DNA from: Pseudopedobacter sp044361595
Lineage (GTDB): Bacteria; Bacteroidota; Bacteroidia; Sphingobacteriales; Sphingobacteriaceae
DNA length: 64,000 nucleotides
Assembly (NCBI GenBank): GCA_044361595.1
Contig: JBIKIN010000008.1
Span: 83,898 to 147,897, forward strand
Reading direction: 5' to 3'
The notes under the pieces are model-generated. The model searched no databases, was not told the DNA's origin, and saw only the letters and a program-made list of their open reading frames with translations. Within the stretch, counting starts at the first letter, position 1. The number at the start of each line of letters is the position of its first letter. Below, piece by piece: positions 28,213 to 37,282 of the stretch. A program made the position numbers and the translations under genes.

Positions 28213-29368
28213 GGTTGCTATAAACAGGTGATAAATATAAAGGTTAATTTGATGATGTTAGGTTTTGAATGTTGAAGTTTAAAAATAATTGCCGTAGTTG
28301 CACAGATGAGAAAAGGTAAATTAAAGGTTAACATTTGCTGAGTCTTCTTGTAAAATATGTTGGCAAGACAGCCCACCTAGCAAAAGCACAAAAGGATTTT
28401 AAAGCAGAAACTTGGTAATGGTATGTTCTTTTGTCTTGAAACAAAAGAACCAAAAATTCAAGGCTTACATCTGCTAGGCCGTCCTATTGAGTGGCTCTGC
28501 AAATTGTAAAAATAAAATGAACAGATTTTTTTAACACCCCAGCAAAAGCACAAACAACAATTAACCGATAATTCCGCCTTGTTTTGTTGCGATTAGCACA
28601 AAAGGAATTTAAAGCAGAAACTTTGTAGCAACAAACGCCCGCCCGACGCAAAGGCGGGTAGCGGAGAGTTTATTCGGTGTTTTTATTTTTAAAGGCACTT
28701 ATGTGTTCGCAAAGCTCGGGTTTTGGCTACTTTTTTGCGGAAAAAAAGTGACTAGATAAACAAATTTAATTCTCTGTTCTTTTGTCTTGAAACAAAAGAA
28801 CCAAAAATTCAAGGCTTGCATCTGTAATTGCATAAAGCTCACGATTATTCTGATAGCAGATGAATGAGGCCTCCAATCCGTAGGCCTTTGCCTTAGGCTG
28901 CATTCATCCTTGGCAGTGCTTTAATCAATTGTTTTTGCAAGGAATAATCATGGCTTTCTGCCGCTTACATCTGCTAGGCCGTCCTATCAAACGGCTCTAC
29001 TACACAACTAGCCATTCAGCATCTGCGCTTATCCCTGAGATCTGCGGGAGATTAATTCACCATCCCACTTTGTGACCTCCGTGATTAAAAGAATTTGCCA
29101 CGAATGCACAAATGAAAAAGGATATTGAATTTAATTTTTTAGTTCCCGCTGATAGCGCTGATATCCGCAGAACCTATCAAACGGCTCTGCTACACTTATA
29201 ATCATCCGGCATCTGCGCTTATCCCCGAAATCTGCGGGAAACTATTTTAACCATCCAACTTTGTGAGCTCTGCGTCCTCTGTGGTTAAATAATCACCGTA
29301 AATAAACCCTCCTTTTGGTGATATAGCACCCTATTAACTATATTAGCAAAAACCTAAAATTATAACAC
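28213..29368. repeat. Intergenic dispersed-repeat mosaic (copy 2)
   Basis: About 1.1 kb has no convincing gene. It holds modules shared with 21.4 kb and 48.8-50.3 kb: TTTGTTGC (28583-28590) inverted at GCAACAAAC (28628-28636); CTTTTGTCTTGAAACAAAAG near 28425-28450 and again near 28780; and the nested-hairpin element at 28843-28949. A second pair of direct repeats reads ATCTGCGCTTATCCC followed by an ATCTGCGGG segment, near 29020-29060 and 29210-29246. A palindrome CCCGCC...GGCGGG lies near 28640-28662. Confidence 0.75.
28843..28949. repeat. Nested-hairpin repeat element, copy A
   Basis: Outer arms GATTATTC (28843-28850) and GAATAATC (28942-28949) enclose inner arms GATGAATG (28859-28866) and CATTCATC (28901-28908). 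The flanks also pair: GGCTTGCATCTG upstream and CATCTGCTAGGCC downstream. Two more copies lie at 49237-49343 and 49678-49784. It could be a small structured RNA or a miniature mobile element. Confidence 0.7.
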
Positions 29369-30493
29369 TTGCGGATAGCGGTAAATACTAGATTTTTAAT
29401 AGCTAACCAGTTAGAAGGGATAGGTAAATTTACTTTTGAAACCCTAAAAGTAATGGTTAACAACAACCCCGAGGTAGAGTTTATTTTTTGTTTCGACAGA
29501 CCCTTTCACCCTCAATTTATTTTTGCCCCAAACATCAAACCCATAGTCATCAATCCGCCGGCAAGGCATCCTTTTTTATGGTTCATTTGGTTTCATTACA
29601 GTTTACCTAAAACATTAAAACCCTTAAATATAGATGTTTTTCTATCTCCAGATGGCTTTTTACCGCTCAATGCACCGTTTAAAACCATCGCCGTTATACA
29701 CGATTTAGCCTACCTCCATTTTCCCAAAGGCGTAAGCTGGATTAGGCAACAGTATTACCAATATTTTTTCCCAAGATATATTCAAAAAGCTACAAAAATT
29801 GTAGCTGTATCGGCGTTTACCAAGCAAGATATCATCCAGCAATATCAAACAGCAGCAGAAAAAATAGATGTTGTTCATAATGGTGTTAATACAGATTTTA
29901 AATCCCTAACACCAGCACAAAAAGAGGCAACTATTTTAAAATTAACCAAAGGCAGGCCTTACTTTGTTTGTATAAGTGCCATACATCCTCGTAAAAACAT
30001 CATCACGCTACTCAAAGCCTTCGAAAATTATCGACAAAAAGAAAACGGATCCTATCAATTGGTCATTATTGGACGTAAAGGCTGGAAAAACATCCAGCTA
30101 GAAAATTATTACAAGCAAATGAAATCAAAAGATGATGTTATATTTACGGGTAAATTAAACGACCAAGACCTTATTCACATGTTAGCATCGGCGAAAGCCT
30201 TAATTTATCCCTCCATTTTTGAAGGGTTTGGACTTCCTGTATTGGAAGCCATGGCTTGTGGTGTGCCTGTAATTACCAGTAACGGCACAGCTATGCAAGA
30301 AATTGCGCAAGATGCAGCCTTTTATTTTAATGCCACACAAGAAACAGAACTAAGCAGCCTGATGCTAAACTTTGAGGATGATACCCAGCTGTTAAACCAA
30401 AAAATAGCAAAAGGTTTACATATGGCAAAGAACTATACTTGGGAAAATTCTGGTAATTTGCTTTGGCAAACCATCATTAAAACCATTAATTAA
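29369..30493 (+). CDS. Family-4 glycosyltransferase
   Basis: The 374-residue protein (TTG start at 29369, MRIAVNTRFLIANQLEGIG) has the two-Rossmann GT-B fold of family 4: an N-terminal acceptor half, then NGVNTDF, SAIHPRKNI, KDDVIFTGKL and FEGFGLPVLEAMACGVPVI, holding the sugar-nucleotide-binding Glu. It transfers a sugar from an activated donor to an envelope glycan. The ATG-free start is chosen because the typical GT4 opening beta strand begins there. The stop overlaps the rnhB start by one base (TAATG). Confidence 0.9.
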   Translation: MRIAVNTRFLIANQLEGIGKFTFETLKVMVNNNPEVEFIFCFDRPFHPQFIFAPNIKPIVINPPARHPFLWFIWFHYSLPKTLKPLNIDVFLSPDGFLPLNAPFKTIAVIHDLAYLHFPKGVSWIRQQYYQYFFPRYIQKATKIVAVSAFTKQDIIQQYQTAAEKIDVVHNGVNTDFKSLTPAQKEATILKLTKGRPYFVCISAIHPRKNIITLLKAFENYRQKENGSYQLVIIGRKGWKNIQLENYYKQMKSKDDVIFTGKLNDQDLIHMLASAKALIYPSIFEGFGLPVLEAMACGVPVITSNGTAMQEIAQDAAFYFNATQETELSSLMLNFEDDTQLLNQKIAKGLHMAKNYTWENSGNLLWQTIIKTIN

Positions 30494-31092
30494 TGCTATT
30501 ACCCTACTACCAAAACCAACTGATTGAAGCTGGCTGCGACGAGGCAGGCCGAGGTTGTTTGGCAGGGCCAGTATTTGCCGCAGCAGTAATTTTACCGCAA
30601 CATTTCGAGCATCCGCTGTTGAACGACTCTAAGCAAATTAAAGAAAAAGACAGGTTTAAGCTACGTCAAGAGATAGAGGACCAGGCCATTGCTTGGGCCG
30701 TGGGTATAGTAACACACCAAGAGATAGATCAAATCAATATTTTAAATGCCTCTTTTTTGGCCATGCATCGGGCAATAGAAAAGCTACAAACCCTGCCACA
30801 ATTTTTAATTATAGATGGTAATAGGTTTAATCCTTACCCAACCATCAAACACCAATGCATTGTAAAAGGAGATAGTAAATATTACGCCATTGCAGCGGCA
30901 TCTATTTTAGCCAAAACCTATCGTGATGATTTTATGGAGCAAATAGACCAGGAATACCCGGCTTACCAATGGAAAAAAAACAAGGGCTATCCTACCATTG
31001 CGCATCGTAATACGGTTTTAGACATCGGTTTAAGTCCGTATCATCGTAAAACATTTAAAGTAACACAACCACAACTTAAACTACAATTTTAA
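30493..31092 (+). CDS. rnhB: Ribonuclease HII
   Basis: The 199-residue protein carries the family's acidic active site: D16-E17 (GCDEAGRGCLAGP), D108 (IIDGN) and D127 (VKGDSKYYAIAAASILAK). It removes ribonucleotides and RNA primers from DNA in RNA-DNA hybrids. Its start overlaps the upstream glycosyltransferase stop by one base, and the next glycosyltransferase starts 11 bases after it. So this housekeeping gene sits inside a polysaccharide gene run, probably only through genomic placement. Confidence 0.95.
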   Translation: MLLPYYQNQLIEAGCDEAGRGCLAGPVFAAAVILPQHFEHPLLNDSKQIKEKDRFKLRQEIEDQAIAWAVGIVTHQEIDQINILNASFLAMHRAIEKLQTLPQFLIIDGNRFNPYPTIKHQCIVKGDSKYYAIAAASILAKTYRDDFMEQIDQEYPAYQWKKNKGYPTIAHRNTVLDIGLSPYHRKTFKVTQPQLKLQF

Positions 31093-31102
31093 ACCTACAA
31101 TA

Positions 31103-32317
31103 ATGAAAGTATTGCTCATCACAAACCGAGTTCCTTTCCCTGCCGATGGTGGTTACGCTATTGTGGTTTATAATACCATAGAAGCTTTATTGGCGCTAAA
31201 CTGCGAAATCACGTTGTTTAGCCTAAACACCACTAAGCATTATGTAGATGTAAAAAAAATTAAAGACCCTATTTTATCGCAAATTAAGTTTCACCAGTTT
31301 AAAATAGATAACCGCATCAAAGCCAAAGACGCTTTTGTAAACCTTTTTTCTAAGCAATCTTACAATATCAGCAGGTTTTACCACCCCGATTGTGCCAGCA
31401 AAATAGGTCATTTAGTAAGAACAGGTAATTTCGATATCATCCAATTTGAAGGTTTGCAAGTAACCCCTTATTTAGATGTGATCAAACTCAATACCGATGC
31501 GAAATTGGTGTACCGAGCGCACAATATCGAGCATCAAATTTGGAAAAGACTAACCCAACAAGAAAACTTTTTGGCTCGTAAAGTCTATTTAAACCTATTA
31601 AGTAAAAGACTTAAGCGTTTCGAGTATAAGGTGCTAAATAGTTTTGATGCTCTTATTGCCATTAGTTTTGTTGATGAGCGCTTTTTTAAAAGCCTCAACT
31701 TTAACGTACCTATTTATACCTTTCCAGTAGCGCTCAATTTAAACCATTACCAAAACAACTACCACCTATCTAAACATAAAAGCGTGGGTTATATTGGTTC
31801 TATGGATTGGCGCCCCAATATAGAAGGCTTAAATTGGTTTATCAATAAAGTATGGCCGTCTATAGAGCAGCTCAACTCGGGTATTACCTTTCATTTGGCC
31901 GGTAAAAATATTCCAAAGCAATATCACATTATGGGCAACGAGACCTTTGTGATGGAAGGCCGAGTAGACAATGCGCAAGAATTTATCAGCAGGCAACATG
32001 TTTTAATAGTTCCTTTACTATCGGGTAGTGGTATGCGGGTAAAAATTATCGAAGCCATGGCCTTGGGTAAATGCATTATTGCCACTTCTATAGCTGCCGA
32101 AGGGATTAATTTCTTACATGATAAAAACATCTTGATAGCAGATAAAGCCGACGATTTTTACAAACAAATTTTACGCTGCTTTACCCATAAAGATTTGATT
32201 AGTAAAATTGGCGAAGGAGCTAAAAAACTGGTAGAAAAACACCACGATAACAAAAGAACTAGTCAAGAACTACTTAAAGTTTATGAGGGGTTGGTTGGGT
32301 TTAAGGCGGAAAGCTAA
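31103..32317 (+). CDS. GT-B glycosyltransferase
   Basis: The 404-residue protein begins MKVLLITNRVPFPADGGYA with the donor/acceptor loop of GT-B enzymes. It has an AHNIEHQIWKR segment, VGYIGSMDWRPNIEGLNWF and GSGMRVKIIEAMALGKCIIAT, where the Glu binds the nucleotide sugar. It likely acts with the upstream GT4 in envelope glycan assembly. The last codons (GFKAES then stop) lie within a 14-base repeat that continues downstream, so the C-terminus may vary between strains. Confidence 0.87.
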   Translation: MKVLLITNRVPFPADGGYAIVVYNTIEALLALNCEITLFSLNTTKHYVDVKKIKDPILSQIKFHQFKIDNRIKAKDAFVNLFSKQSYNISRFYHPDCASKIGHLVRTGNFDIIQFEGLQVTPYLDVIKLNTDAKLVYRAHNIEHQIWKRLTQQENFLARKVYLNLLSKRLKRFEYKVLNSFDALIAISFVDERFFKSLNFNVPIYTFPVALNLNHYQNNYHLSKHKSVGYIGSMDWRPNIEGLNWFINKVWPSIEQLNSGITFHLAGKNIPKQYHIMGNETFVMEGRVDNAQEFISRQHVLIVPLLSGSGMRVKIIEAMALGKCIIATSIAAEGINFLHDKNILIADKADDFYKQILRCFTHKDLISKIGEGAKKLVEKHHDNKRTSQELLKVYEGLVGFKAES

Positions 32318-32418
32318 AGGCTAAAGGCCGAAAACTAAAGGCCGAAAGCTGAAGGCCGAAAGCTGAAGGCGGAAAGCTGAAGGCGGAAAGCGGAAGGCGG
32401 AAAGCTAAGGGCTTAAAG
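32304..32418 (+). repeat. 14-base tandem repeat overlapping a gene end
   Basis: Near-perfect units of about 14 bases (GAAAGCTGAAGGCC and variants with GGCGG) run for about 115 bases, starting inside the last codons of the glycosyltransferase. Slipped-strand changes here would alter the C-terminus or the stop. Confidence 0.8.
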
Positions 32419-32435
32419 CTTATCATCTTACTATT

Positions 32436-32537
32436 GAACCAATGCCTAATGAACTAAATATTCCCACCCTGTTTCATTATTACTAATCAACCATTGACTA
32501 AAACCTGATGAACCAATGCCTAATGAACTAAATATTC
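32436..32537. repeat. 28-base direct repeat pair
   Basis: A 28-base sequence (begins GAACCAATGCC, ends AAATATTC) occurs at 32436-32463 and identically at 32510-32537. The intervening 46 bases show nothing else. Confidence 0.85.
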
Positions 32538-32630
32538 AATCATTCCTTCCATCCTTCCCACATTCCATCCTTCCTTCTCTCACTCTCTCATTCCATCATT
32601 CACTCAATCAAAATTCATTCATTCTCTCAT

Positions 32631-32752
32631 CATTCCATCCTTCCATCACTCCATCATTCTATCCCTCTCTCATTCGTTCATTCTCCCATTCCATCCTTCC
32701 ATCACTCCATCATTCTATCCCTCTCTCATTCGTTCATTCTCCCATTCCATCC
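32631..32752 (+). repeat. 56-base perfect tandem repeat in a pyrimidine-rich tract
   Basis: The unit at 32631-32686 repeats without change at 32687-32742 and begins a third time at 32743-32752. The wider tract from about 32537 is built from CATTC/CCATC words and is strongly C/T-biased on this strand. The 85-codon open frame it contains (32516-32773) reads only Ser/Pro/His/Phe and is judged not to be a gene. Confidence 0.85.
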
Positions 32753-32828
32753 CCTGTGAAAAACTCAACTTAACTTATAACACTAAACACCCTATTTTGC
32801 GAATCTGGTTTAAATAATGGTAGGTTCG

Positions 32829-33818
32829 TTATTGTACTATAATTTTTTGTTGAGACACTATAAAATCGAACGCAAGTTCTTCTAATTTTTTCCCATTCAC
32901 CATGGCATCCCACGGACCATGTCCTCTATTTTCTAAAGTGTATAATTGATATTTAGCACCGGTAGAGGTATAGATATTCTTTAAGTCTAATGCTTCGGAA
33001 TAGGCTACAGTTGGGTCGTTAGTGCCATGAGAAATCATTATTGGCGCATCTGTGCGGTCAAAACGTTGATATCCATAAATACTATTTAAAGCAGTAACAG
33101 CGGCACCGCTACCCCAAAAATCTAATATCGTTTTTATGGTATATGTCTTATTTAAATTGGTAGTGGCCAAACTTGGGTCAGCATTTACAGCTATTTCATT
33201 GGTAAAGTCGGTGGCATTTGTTATACCCAAAGTAGTGGCTATATATGCCCCAGCAGAACCGCCCCCCACTGTAATATAATCTGTATCTATTTGGTAATTA
33301 TCTGCATTTGCTATTAACCATCTTAATGCAGCTTTTGCATCTCTATGTGCTGGATACATGGCCATAAATTGCGATTGGCTAGAGACTGGCAAATTATTTT
33401 GTGCATATTGAATCCATTCTGCCGGAACGGTTCCTTTATCTCCCTGTAATCTATAGTTGATAGAAAAAGCTACCCAACCCCTAGATGCAAAGTAATTTGC
33501 AAGATTTACAATATTTGGATCATTCTTATCTCCACCTACAAAACCTCCTCCATGAATCAATAAAATTGCAGGTTTTTTTTTGGTCAGATTTGCTGGTTTA
33601 TAAACGTCTAATCTTAAATCCCTAATTGCATAAGAACTGCTGTTTATTGTCTGATGAATTAATCCCTCACCGTATTTAATATTTTCTTCAACTAGTACTG
33701 TATAAGATGGTGTAGACTTAACAGACATCTCGTTAGTAGGGTTTGTGTCTACACTTTTATCTTTTTTGCAGGAAGATAAGACAGTAAGTAGTAATAATAT
33801 ATTAATTAATTGCTTCAT
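32829..33818 (-). CDS. Alpha/beta-hydrolase (BD-FAE-like) lipoprotein esterase
   Basis: The 329-residue protein has a lipoprotein signal with lipobox LSSC (C17). The oxyanion motif HGGGF lies at 89-93, nucleophile S188 in GGGSAGAY, D268 (SHGTND) and H300 (NRGHGPW) complete the triad. It is an envelope esterase or lipase-like enzyme of the carboxylesterase/BD-FAE group. The natural substrate is unknown. No neighbour suggests a pathway; it faces the glycosyltransferase cluster across the simple-repeat tract. Confidence 0.88.
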   Translation of the reverse strand: MKQLINILLLLTVLSSCKKDKSVDTNPTNEMSVKSTPSYTVLVEENIKYGEGLIHQTINSSSYAIRDLRLDVYKPANLTKKKPAILLIHGGGFVGGDKNDPNIVNLANYFASRGWVAFSINYRLQGDKGTVPAEWIQYAQNNLPVSSQSQFMAMYPAHRDAKAALRWLIANADNYQIDTDYITVGGGSAGAYIATTLGITNATDFTNEIAVNADPSLATTNLNKTYTIKTILDFWGSGAAVTALNSIYGYQRFDRTDAPIMISHGTNDPTVAYSEALDLKNIYTSTGAKYQLYTLENRGHGPWDAMVNGKKLEELAFDFIVSQQKIIVQ

Positions 33819-33952
33819 TGTAATTCGCTTTTTTACCTAGACTTATTTCATCATAAAAGGTTTAAATTTTTTAGATTATGTGGGTAAAACTAAAGCATCG
33901 AAAATTTCTCTCCGATAAAAAAATTACGATATTGAGTTAAATCTAATTCCTC

Positions 33953-34228
33953 ATCACAAAAGAAACAGCTATTAAACTATTTGAAGAAAAACAAGTACAT
34001 ACGGCTTGGAACCAAGAAGAAGAAAAGTGGTACATCTCTATTGTTGATGTTATTGCGGTTTTGACCGAGAGCCCTAATCCTAGAAAGTATTGGAGTGTTT
34101 TAAAAACAAGATTAAAAGCAGAAGGAAGTCAGTTGACTGCAAATTGTAGTCAACTGAAAATGCAATCCGCAGACGGTAAATTTTAGAAAACCGATGTTGC
34201 TGATACCGAACAATTATTTAGGTTAATT
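33953..34228 (+). pseudogene. Bro-N (phage antirepressor-like) gene remnant
   Basis: Translation from 33953 gives ITKETAIKLFEEKQ, then EKWYISIVDVIAVLTE, PNPRKYWSVLKTRLK and, after an in-frame TAG at 34184-34186, KTDVADTEQLFRLIH. This matches the N-terminal Bro-N domain of phage/plasmid-type antirepressor proteins. The start codon is missing, one codon has become TAG, and the match stops exactly where a dispersed repeat begins (34232). So it is a truncated, dead gene. It marks the left boundary of the accessory region. Confidence 0.75.
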
Positions 34229-34231
34229 CAT

Positions 34232-34511
34232 CCTGCAAAAGCAAAGTTGACGCATTCTTATAGTAAAGCGTGGTCTCTCGAATGCTATTAAGTTAAGAGA
34301 AACTTGCGTCACGTTGAGGAACGAAACGTCTCACATGCATGGTTTGCTTATAGCGTTTTATACCTATTTGTGTAATATTTCACTAAAGCTCAACATGACG
34401 AAACGCTTAACTTTAAATCCCGCAAAAGCAAAATTGAACTATTTGTTCAGTGCTAGCGGGGTCTCTCGTTAGAGGACCCCGCGTTTTTAAATCTCATAAA
34501 ATCAAAGTTGA
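34232..34511. repeat. Alternating a/b repeat modules around a palindrome
   Basis: Module a (CCYGCAAAAGCAAARTTGA) lies at 34232-34250, 34419-34437 and, diverged, 34493-34511. Module b (palindrome GCGGGGTCTCTC...GAGGACCCCGC) lies at 34456-34482, with a decayed form near 34268. Consecutive a and b starts are 36-37 bases apart. Further b copies lie at 37164-37190, 37791-37816 and, inverted, 48745-48773; a further a copy lies at 37200-37218. Between modules, a GAAACG-type hairpin (34310-34405) has no gene. Confidence 0.75.
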
Positions 34512-34522
34512 ATTATTTTCTA

Positions 34523-34805
34523 TCATTTTATAACCACAAAGAAATGAATAGTAAAATTGTTGACTGAATTAACTCATGAAAAATCTAAACCAATAATTAG
34601 CCCCAATCTTGCTTTAGAGATTCCAGAAAAGACCCTTCCTAAAAATAATGATTGGGTAAATTTTCTTTACAAACTCATCAACAATACCTCTGAATAAAAT
34701 CTGACTAGTTAAACCCTACAATTGAATAGATTGAACACCTCAATTTATTTTAATTGTTGTTTTTTTATGCTTTAGTAATAAACCTCTATTAAAGCTATAA
34801 TTAAA
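34523..34805 (+). other. Possible decayed copy of the upstream segment of the 37.3-kb gene, then empty spacer
   Basis: 34523-34578 resembles 37237-37292: both have AAATGAATAG...AATTGTTGA...ATGAAAAA. In the 37.3-kb copy that ATG begins a real gene. Here the frame from 34560 reads on as an uninterrupted 46-codon stretch (NNDWVNFLYKLINNTSE at its end), unrelated to that protein and matching nothing I recognise. 34700-34805 is A+T-rich and contains nothing further. Confidence 0.4.
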
Positions 34806-37142
34806 ATGTTAACTAAATTTTACGCTTTTATTCTATTTGTATTTCTAATTGGTGTTAAAACTGTAGCTGCACAAACACTAGTTTGGACTAGCGAAGCGGA
34901 AAATGGAGCACTATTAGGAGGTGCTAATCTGAGAACGGCATGTTCAAATGCTTCGGGCGGTAATTTTGTACAAGTGGGAAGTACAACTGGAAGTGGTGCA
35001 AAATTTATATCAGTAAACACTCCTGAAGATGGAGATTATAAATTATATGTAAACTATTTCAACGACGCTAATCAATCAATGGAATTGTTTATTAATGATA
35101 AATCGGCAGGTACAATCAGCTTTCCAGTTTCAAATTTTTGTTTTCAAGGTCCAGCTAGGCAAGTTGAAATTCCTGTAAATTTAACAAAAGGAATAAACTC
35201 TATTTCTTTAATGGTGCTTAACAACACTGGAGCTCCATTTTTAGATAAATTATCGCTCTACAGCGTGTCACCTGTTAACTTTACACCCACTAATTATTAC
35301 ATCAGCAGCAGCAGCGGAAATGATAGTAATAATGGAACAAGTGCAGGGAAACCTTTTAAAAGTTTAGATAAAATCAGTGCCCAAATTTTACATCCCGGAG
35401 ATTCTGTTTTGTTTAAAGCTACAGATATTTTTATTGGTCAGTTTGACGTAACAGGTTCGGGTTCGCCCAGTAAAATGATTTATATTGGCAAGTATGGCGC
35501 AGGGAAGAATCCGTTAATAAATGGTTCAACTGCAAATGGTGGCGATAATTTATGCCCAATACTTATCAATAACCATGACTATATTGAAATAGCAAATCTA
35601 GAAATCATTAATGATCGTCTTGTTGCTAAAACAGGTGTTTCTAATGATTTATCATACGGAATTTATGTATTGAATAACGGGAATAAAGTGATGCGAAATT
35701 ACCGATTTCACGACCTCAATATACATGATATTTATGCTCCGACTACTAATCCTGTTTTCGATGAAATAAAAGTAGCCGGTATTGCTTTCTTTACTGCCAG
35801 AAACACTGAAGTAGGGAAAGAAAAAAACATACGTGATGTAATAGTAGAAAACTGCTATATGGCACATACCACTCGTTTCGGAATACATGTAAGTCACGGA
35901 GGATCAACAGCTGGTTTAGGTAACGACTCGCTAAACCGAAATATGGATATGATTTTTAGAAAAAATCATTTTTTTGAAACTGGTGGTTCAGGTATTTTGA
36001 TGGCTTCGGTATATAATGGCTTGTTAGAGCATAATATTTTTGAATATTCAGGTTCAGATTACGACCCTAGAATGGCTAAAAGAGGAAGTGGTGCATGGTA
36101 TTTTGCTAGTCAAAATGTGATTTCTCAATTCAATAAATCATTACACGTAAGGGGTAGTAACGATTCTTACGGACAACATATAGATTTTGGTAATAAAAAT
36201 ATTATCCTTCAGTACAATTACAGCGAGGATAGTGAGGGTGGTTTTGTAGAGATTTTAGGAAATAACATCAATTCTACCTACCGCTTTAATGTGAGTGTGA
36301 ATGATGGATTTAGAAACACGAATGGCCATACCATATGGATTTCTGATTATGCAGGAACCAATAGAGATATTACTTCCGATAGTAGTTACGTCTATAATAA
36401 TTCAGTTTATGTAAATGCCGCCATCACTCCTGATATCTCCATTACTACTAAGAACGCATATGTGTATAACAATATTTTTTATGCAACCGGGCAGGGGAAA
36501 ATAGCCACACAGCAAATTATTGCTATTGATGCTGGAAGCGCTTTGTACATGTCAAACAATTTGTTTTTTGGCAATGTGAACACTCAATTTTCTAAAAAAG
36601 ACGTAAAGCCTATTACTGGCGACCCTTTCTATTCAAATCCGGGAGGAAAAAACATTGAATCTTATCGGTTAAAAGTAGGTAGTAAAGCATTAAATGCTGG
36701 AATAAGATTTCCAGAGCCAAAATTTCTGATGGCAGGTAAAGGAATTTTTAAAGATATTAAGATGAGTCCAAATCTAGATTTATATGGAAATCCGGTAAGT
36801 GTAACTACATTAGTGCCAAATATTGGAGCGTACAATGGTCCTGCCCTCACTACTACATCCTTAACTGATTTTAAGGTAATTGACGCAACAACTATGCAGA
36901 TTTATCCTAATCCAATAAATCAATATGTAAATATTGCTATTAATGCTAAAACACGTGGCGAGGTTAATATACGCCTAAATGATTTGCAGGGAAGAACATT
37001 AAATGTTCAAAAAAATAGCATTTCAAAAGGTGTAAATAACATTCAAATTTCTGTTGATCCTAGTATCAGTAACGGCATTTATTTATTAAGCATAGAAGAA
37101 AACGGAAACTACATTAGTAAAAAAATAGTGATTGTACGATAA
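34806..37142 (+). CDS. T9SS-exported right-handed beta-helix protein with CBM-like N-domain
   Basis: The 778-residue protein has a signal peptide (about 1-22, cleavage before QTLVWTSEAE). A CBM6/35-like jelly-roll follows (about 25-155, AENGALLGGA...GPARQVEIPVNLTKG), then a right-handed parallel beta helix (about 165-640, with GGSGILMASVYNGLLEHNIF-type rungs and NNIFY/NNLFF turns). A T9SS type A tail ends it (about 700-778: IYPNPINQYVNIAIN, GIYLLSIEENGNYISKKIVI). The fold suggests polysaccharide lyase or glycan-binding function, but no catalytic Lys/Arg pair could be assigned. It lies between copies of the a/b repeats. Confidence 0.85.
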   Translation: MLTKFYAFILFVFLIGVKTVAAQTLVWTSEAENGALLGGANLRTACSNASGGNFVQVGSTTGSGAKFISVNTPEDGDYKLYVNYFNDANQSMELFINDKSAGTISFPVSNFCFQGPARQVEIPVNLTKGINSISLMVLNNTGAPFLDKLSLYSVSPVNFTPTNYYISSSSGNDSNNGTSAGKPFKSLDKISAQILHPGDSVLFKATDIFIGQFDVTGSGSPSKMIYIGKYGAGKNPLINGSTANGGDNLCPILINNHDYIEIANLEIINDRLVAKTGVSNDLSYGIYVLNNGNKVMRNYRFHDLNIHDIYAPTTNPVFDEIKVAGIAFFTARNTEVGKEKNIRDVIVENCYMAHTTRFGIHVSHGGSTAGLGNDSLNRNMDMIFRKNHFFETGGSGILMASVYNGLLEHNIFEYSGSDYDPRMAKRGSGAWYFASQNVISQFNKSLHVRGSNDSYGQHIDFGNKNIILQYNYSEDSEGGFVEILGNNINSTYRFNVSVNDGFRNTNGHTIWISDYAGTNRDITSDSSYVYNNSVYVNAAITPDISITTKNAYVYNNIFYATGQGKIATQQIIAIDAGSALYMSNNLFFGNVNTQFSKKDVKPITGDPFYSNPGGKNIESYRLKVGSKALNAGIRFPEPKFLMAGKGIFKDIKMSPNLDLYGNPVSVTTLVPNIGAYNGPALTTTSLTDFKVIDATTMQIYPNPINQYVNIAINAKTRGEVNIRLNDLQGRTLNVQKNSISKGVNNIQISVDPSISNGIYLLSIEENGNYISKKIVIVR

Positions 37143-37163
37143 GTAAAAATGTATTATAGTAAA

Positions 37164-37190
37164 GCAGGGTCTCTCGCCAGAGGACCCCGC
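37164..37190 (+). repeat. Palindromic repeat b
   Basis: GCAGGGTCTCTCGCCAGAGG plus ACCCCGC is a copy of the palindrome at 34456, with module a following at 37200-37218. It lies directly after the beta-helix gene and might serve as its terminator. Confidence 0.75.
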
Positions 37191-37282
37191 GTTCTAAATC
37201 CCGCAAAAGCAAAGTTGACGCATTTCCCAAATTTTATACCCGCAAAAAAATGAATAGCGGAATTGTTGAGTAAATTTGGCTA

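Noticed and set aside
28213..29368. Hidden transposase in the large repeat spacer
   Set aside because: No open frame with transposase motifs is present on either strand; only short repeats are seen.
32516..32773. 85-codon open frame in the pyrimidine-rich tract
   Set aside because: It is built only from CATTC/CCATC repeats, with Ser/Pro/His/Phe words and no family signature; it is a by-product of the repeat.
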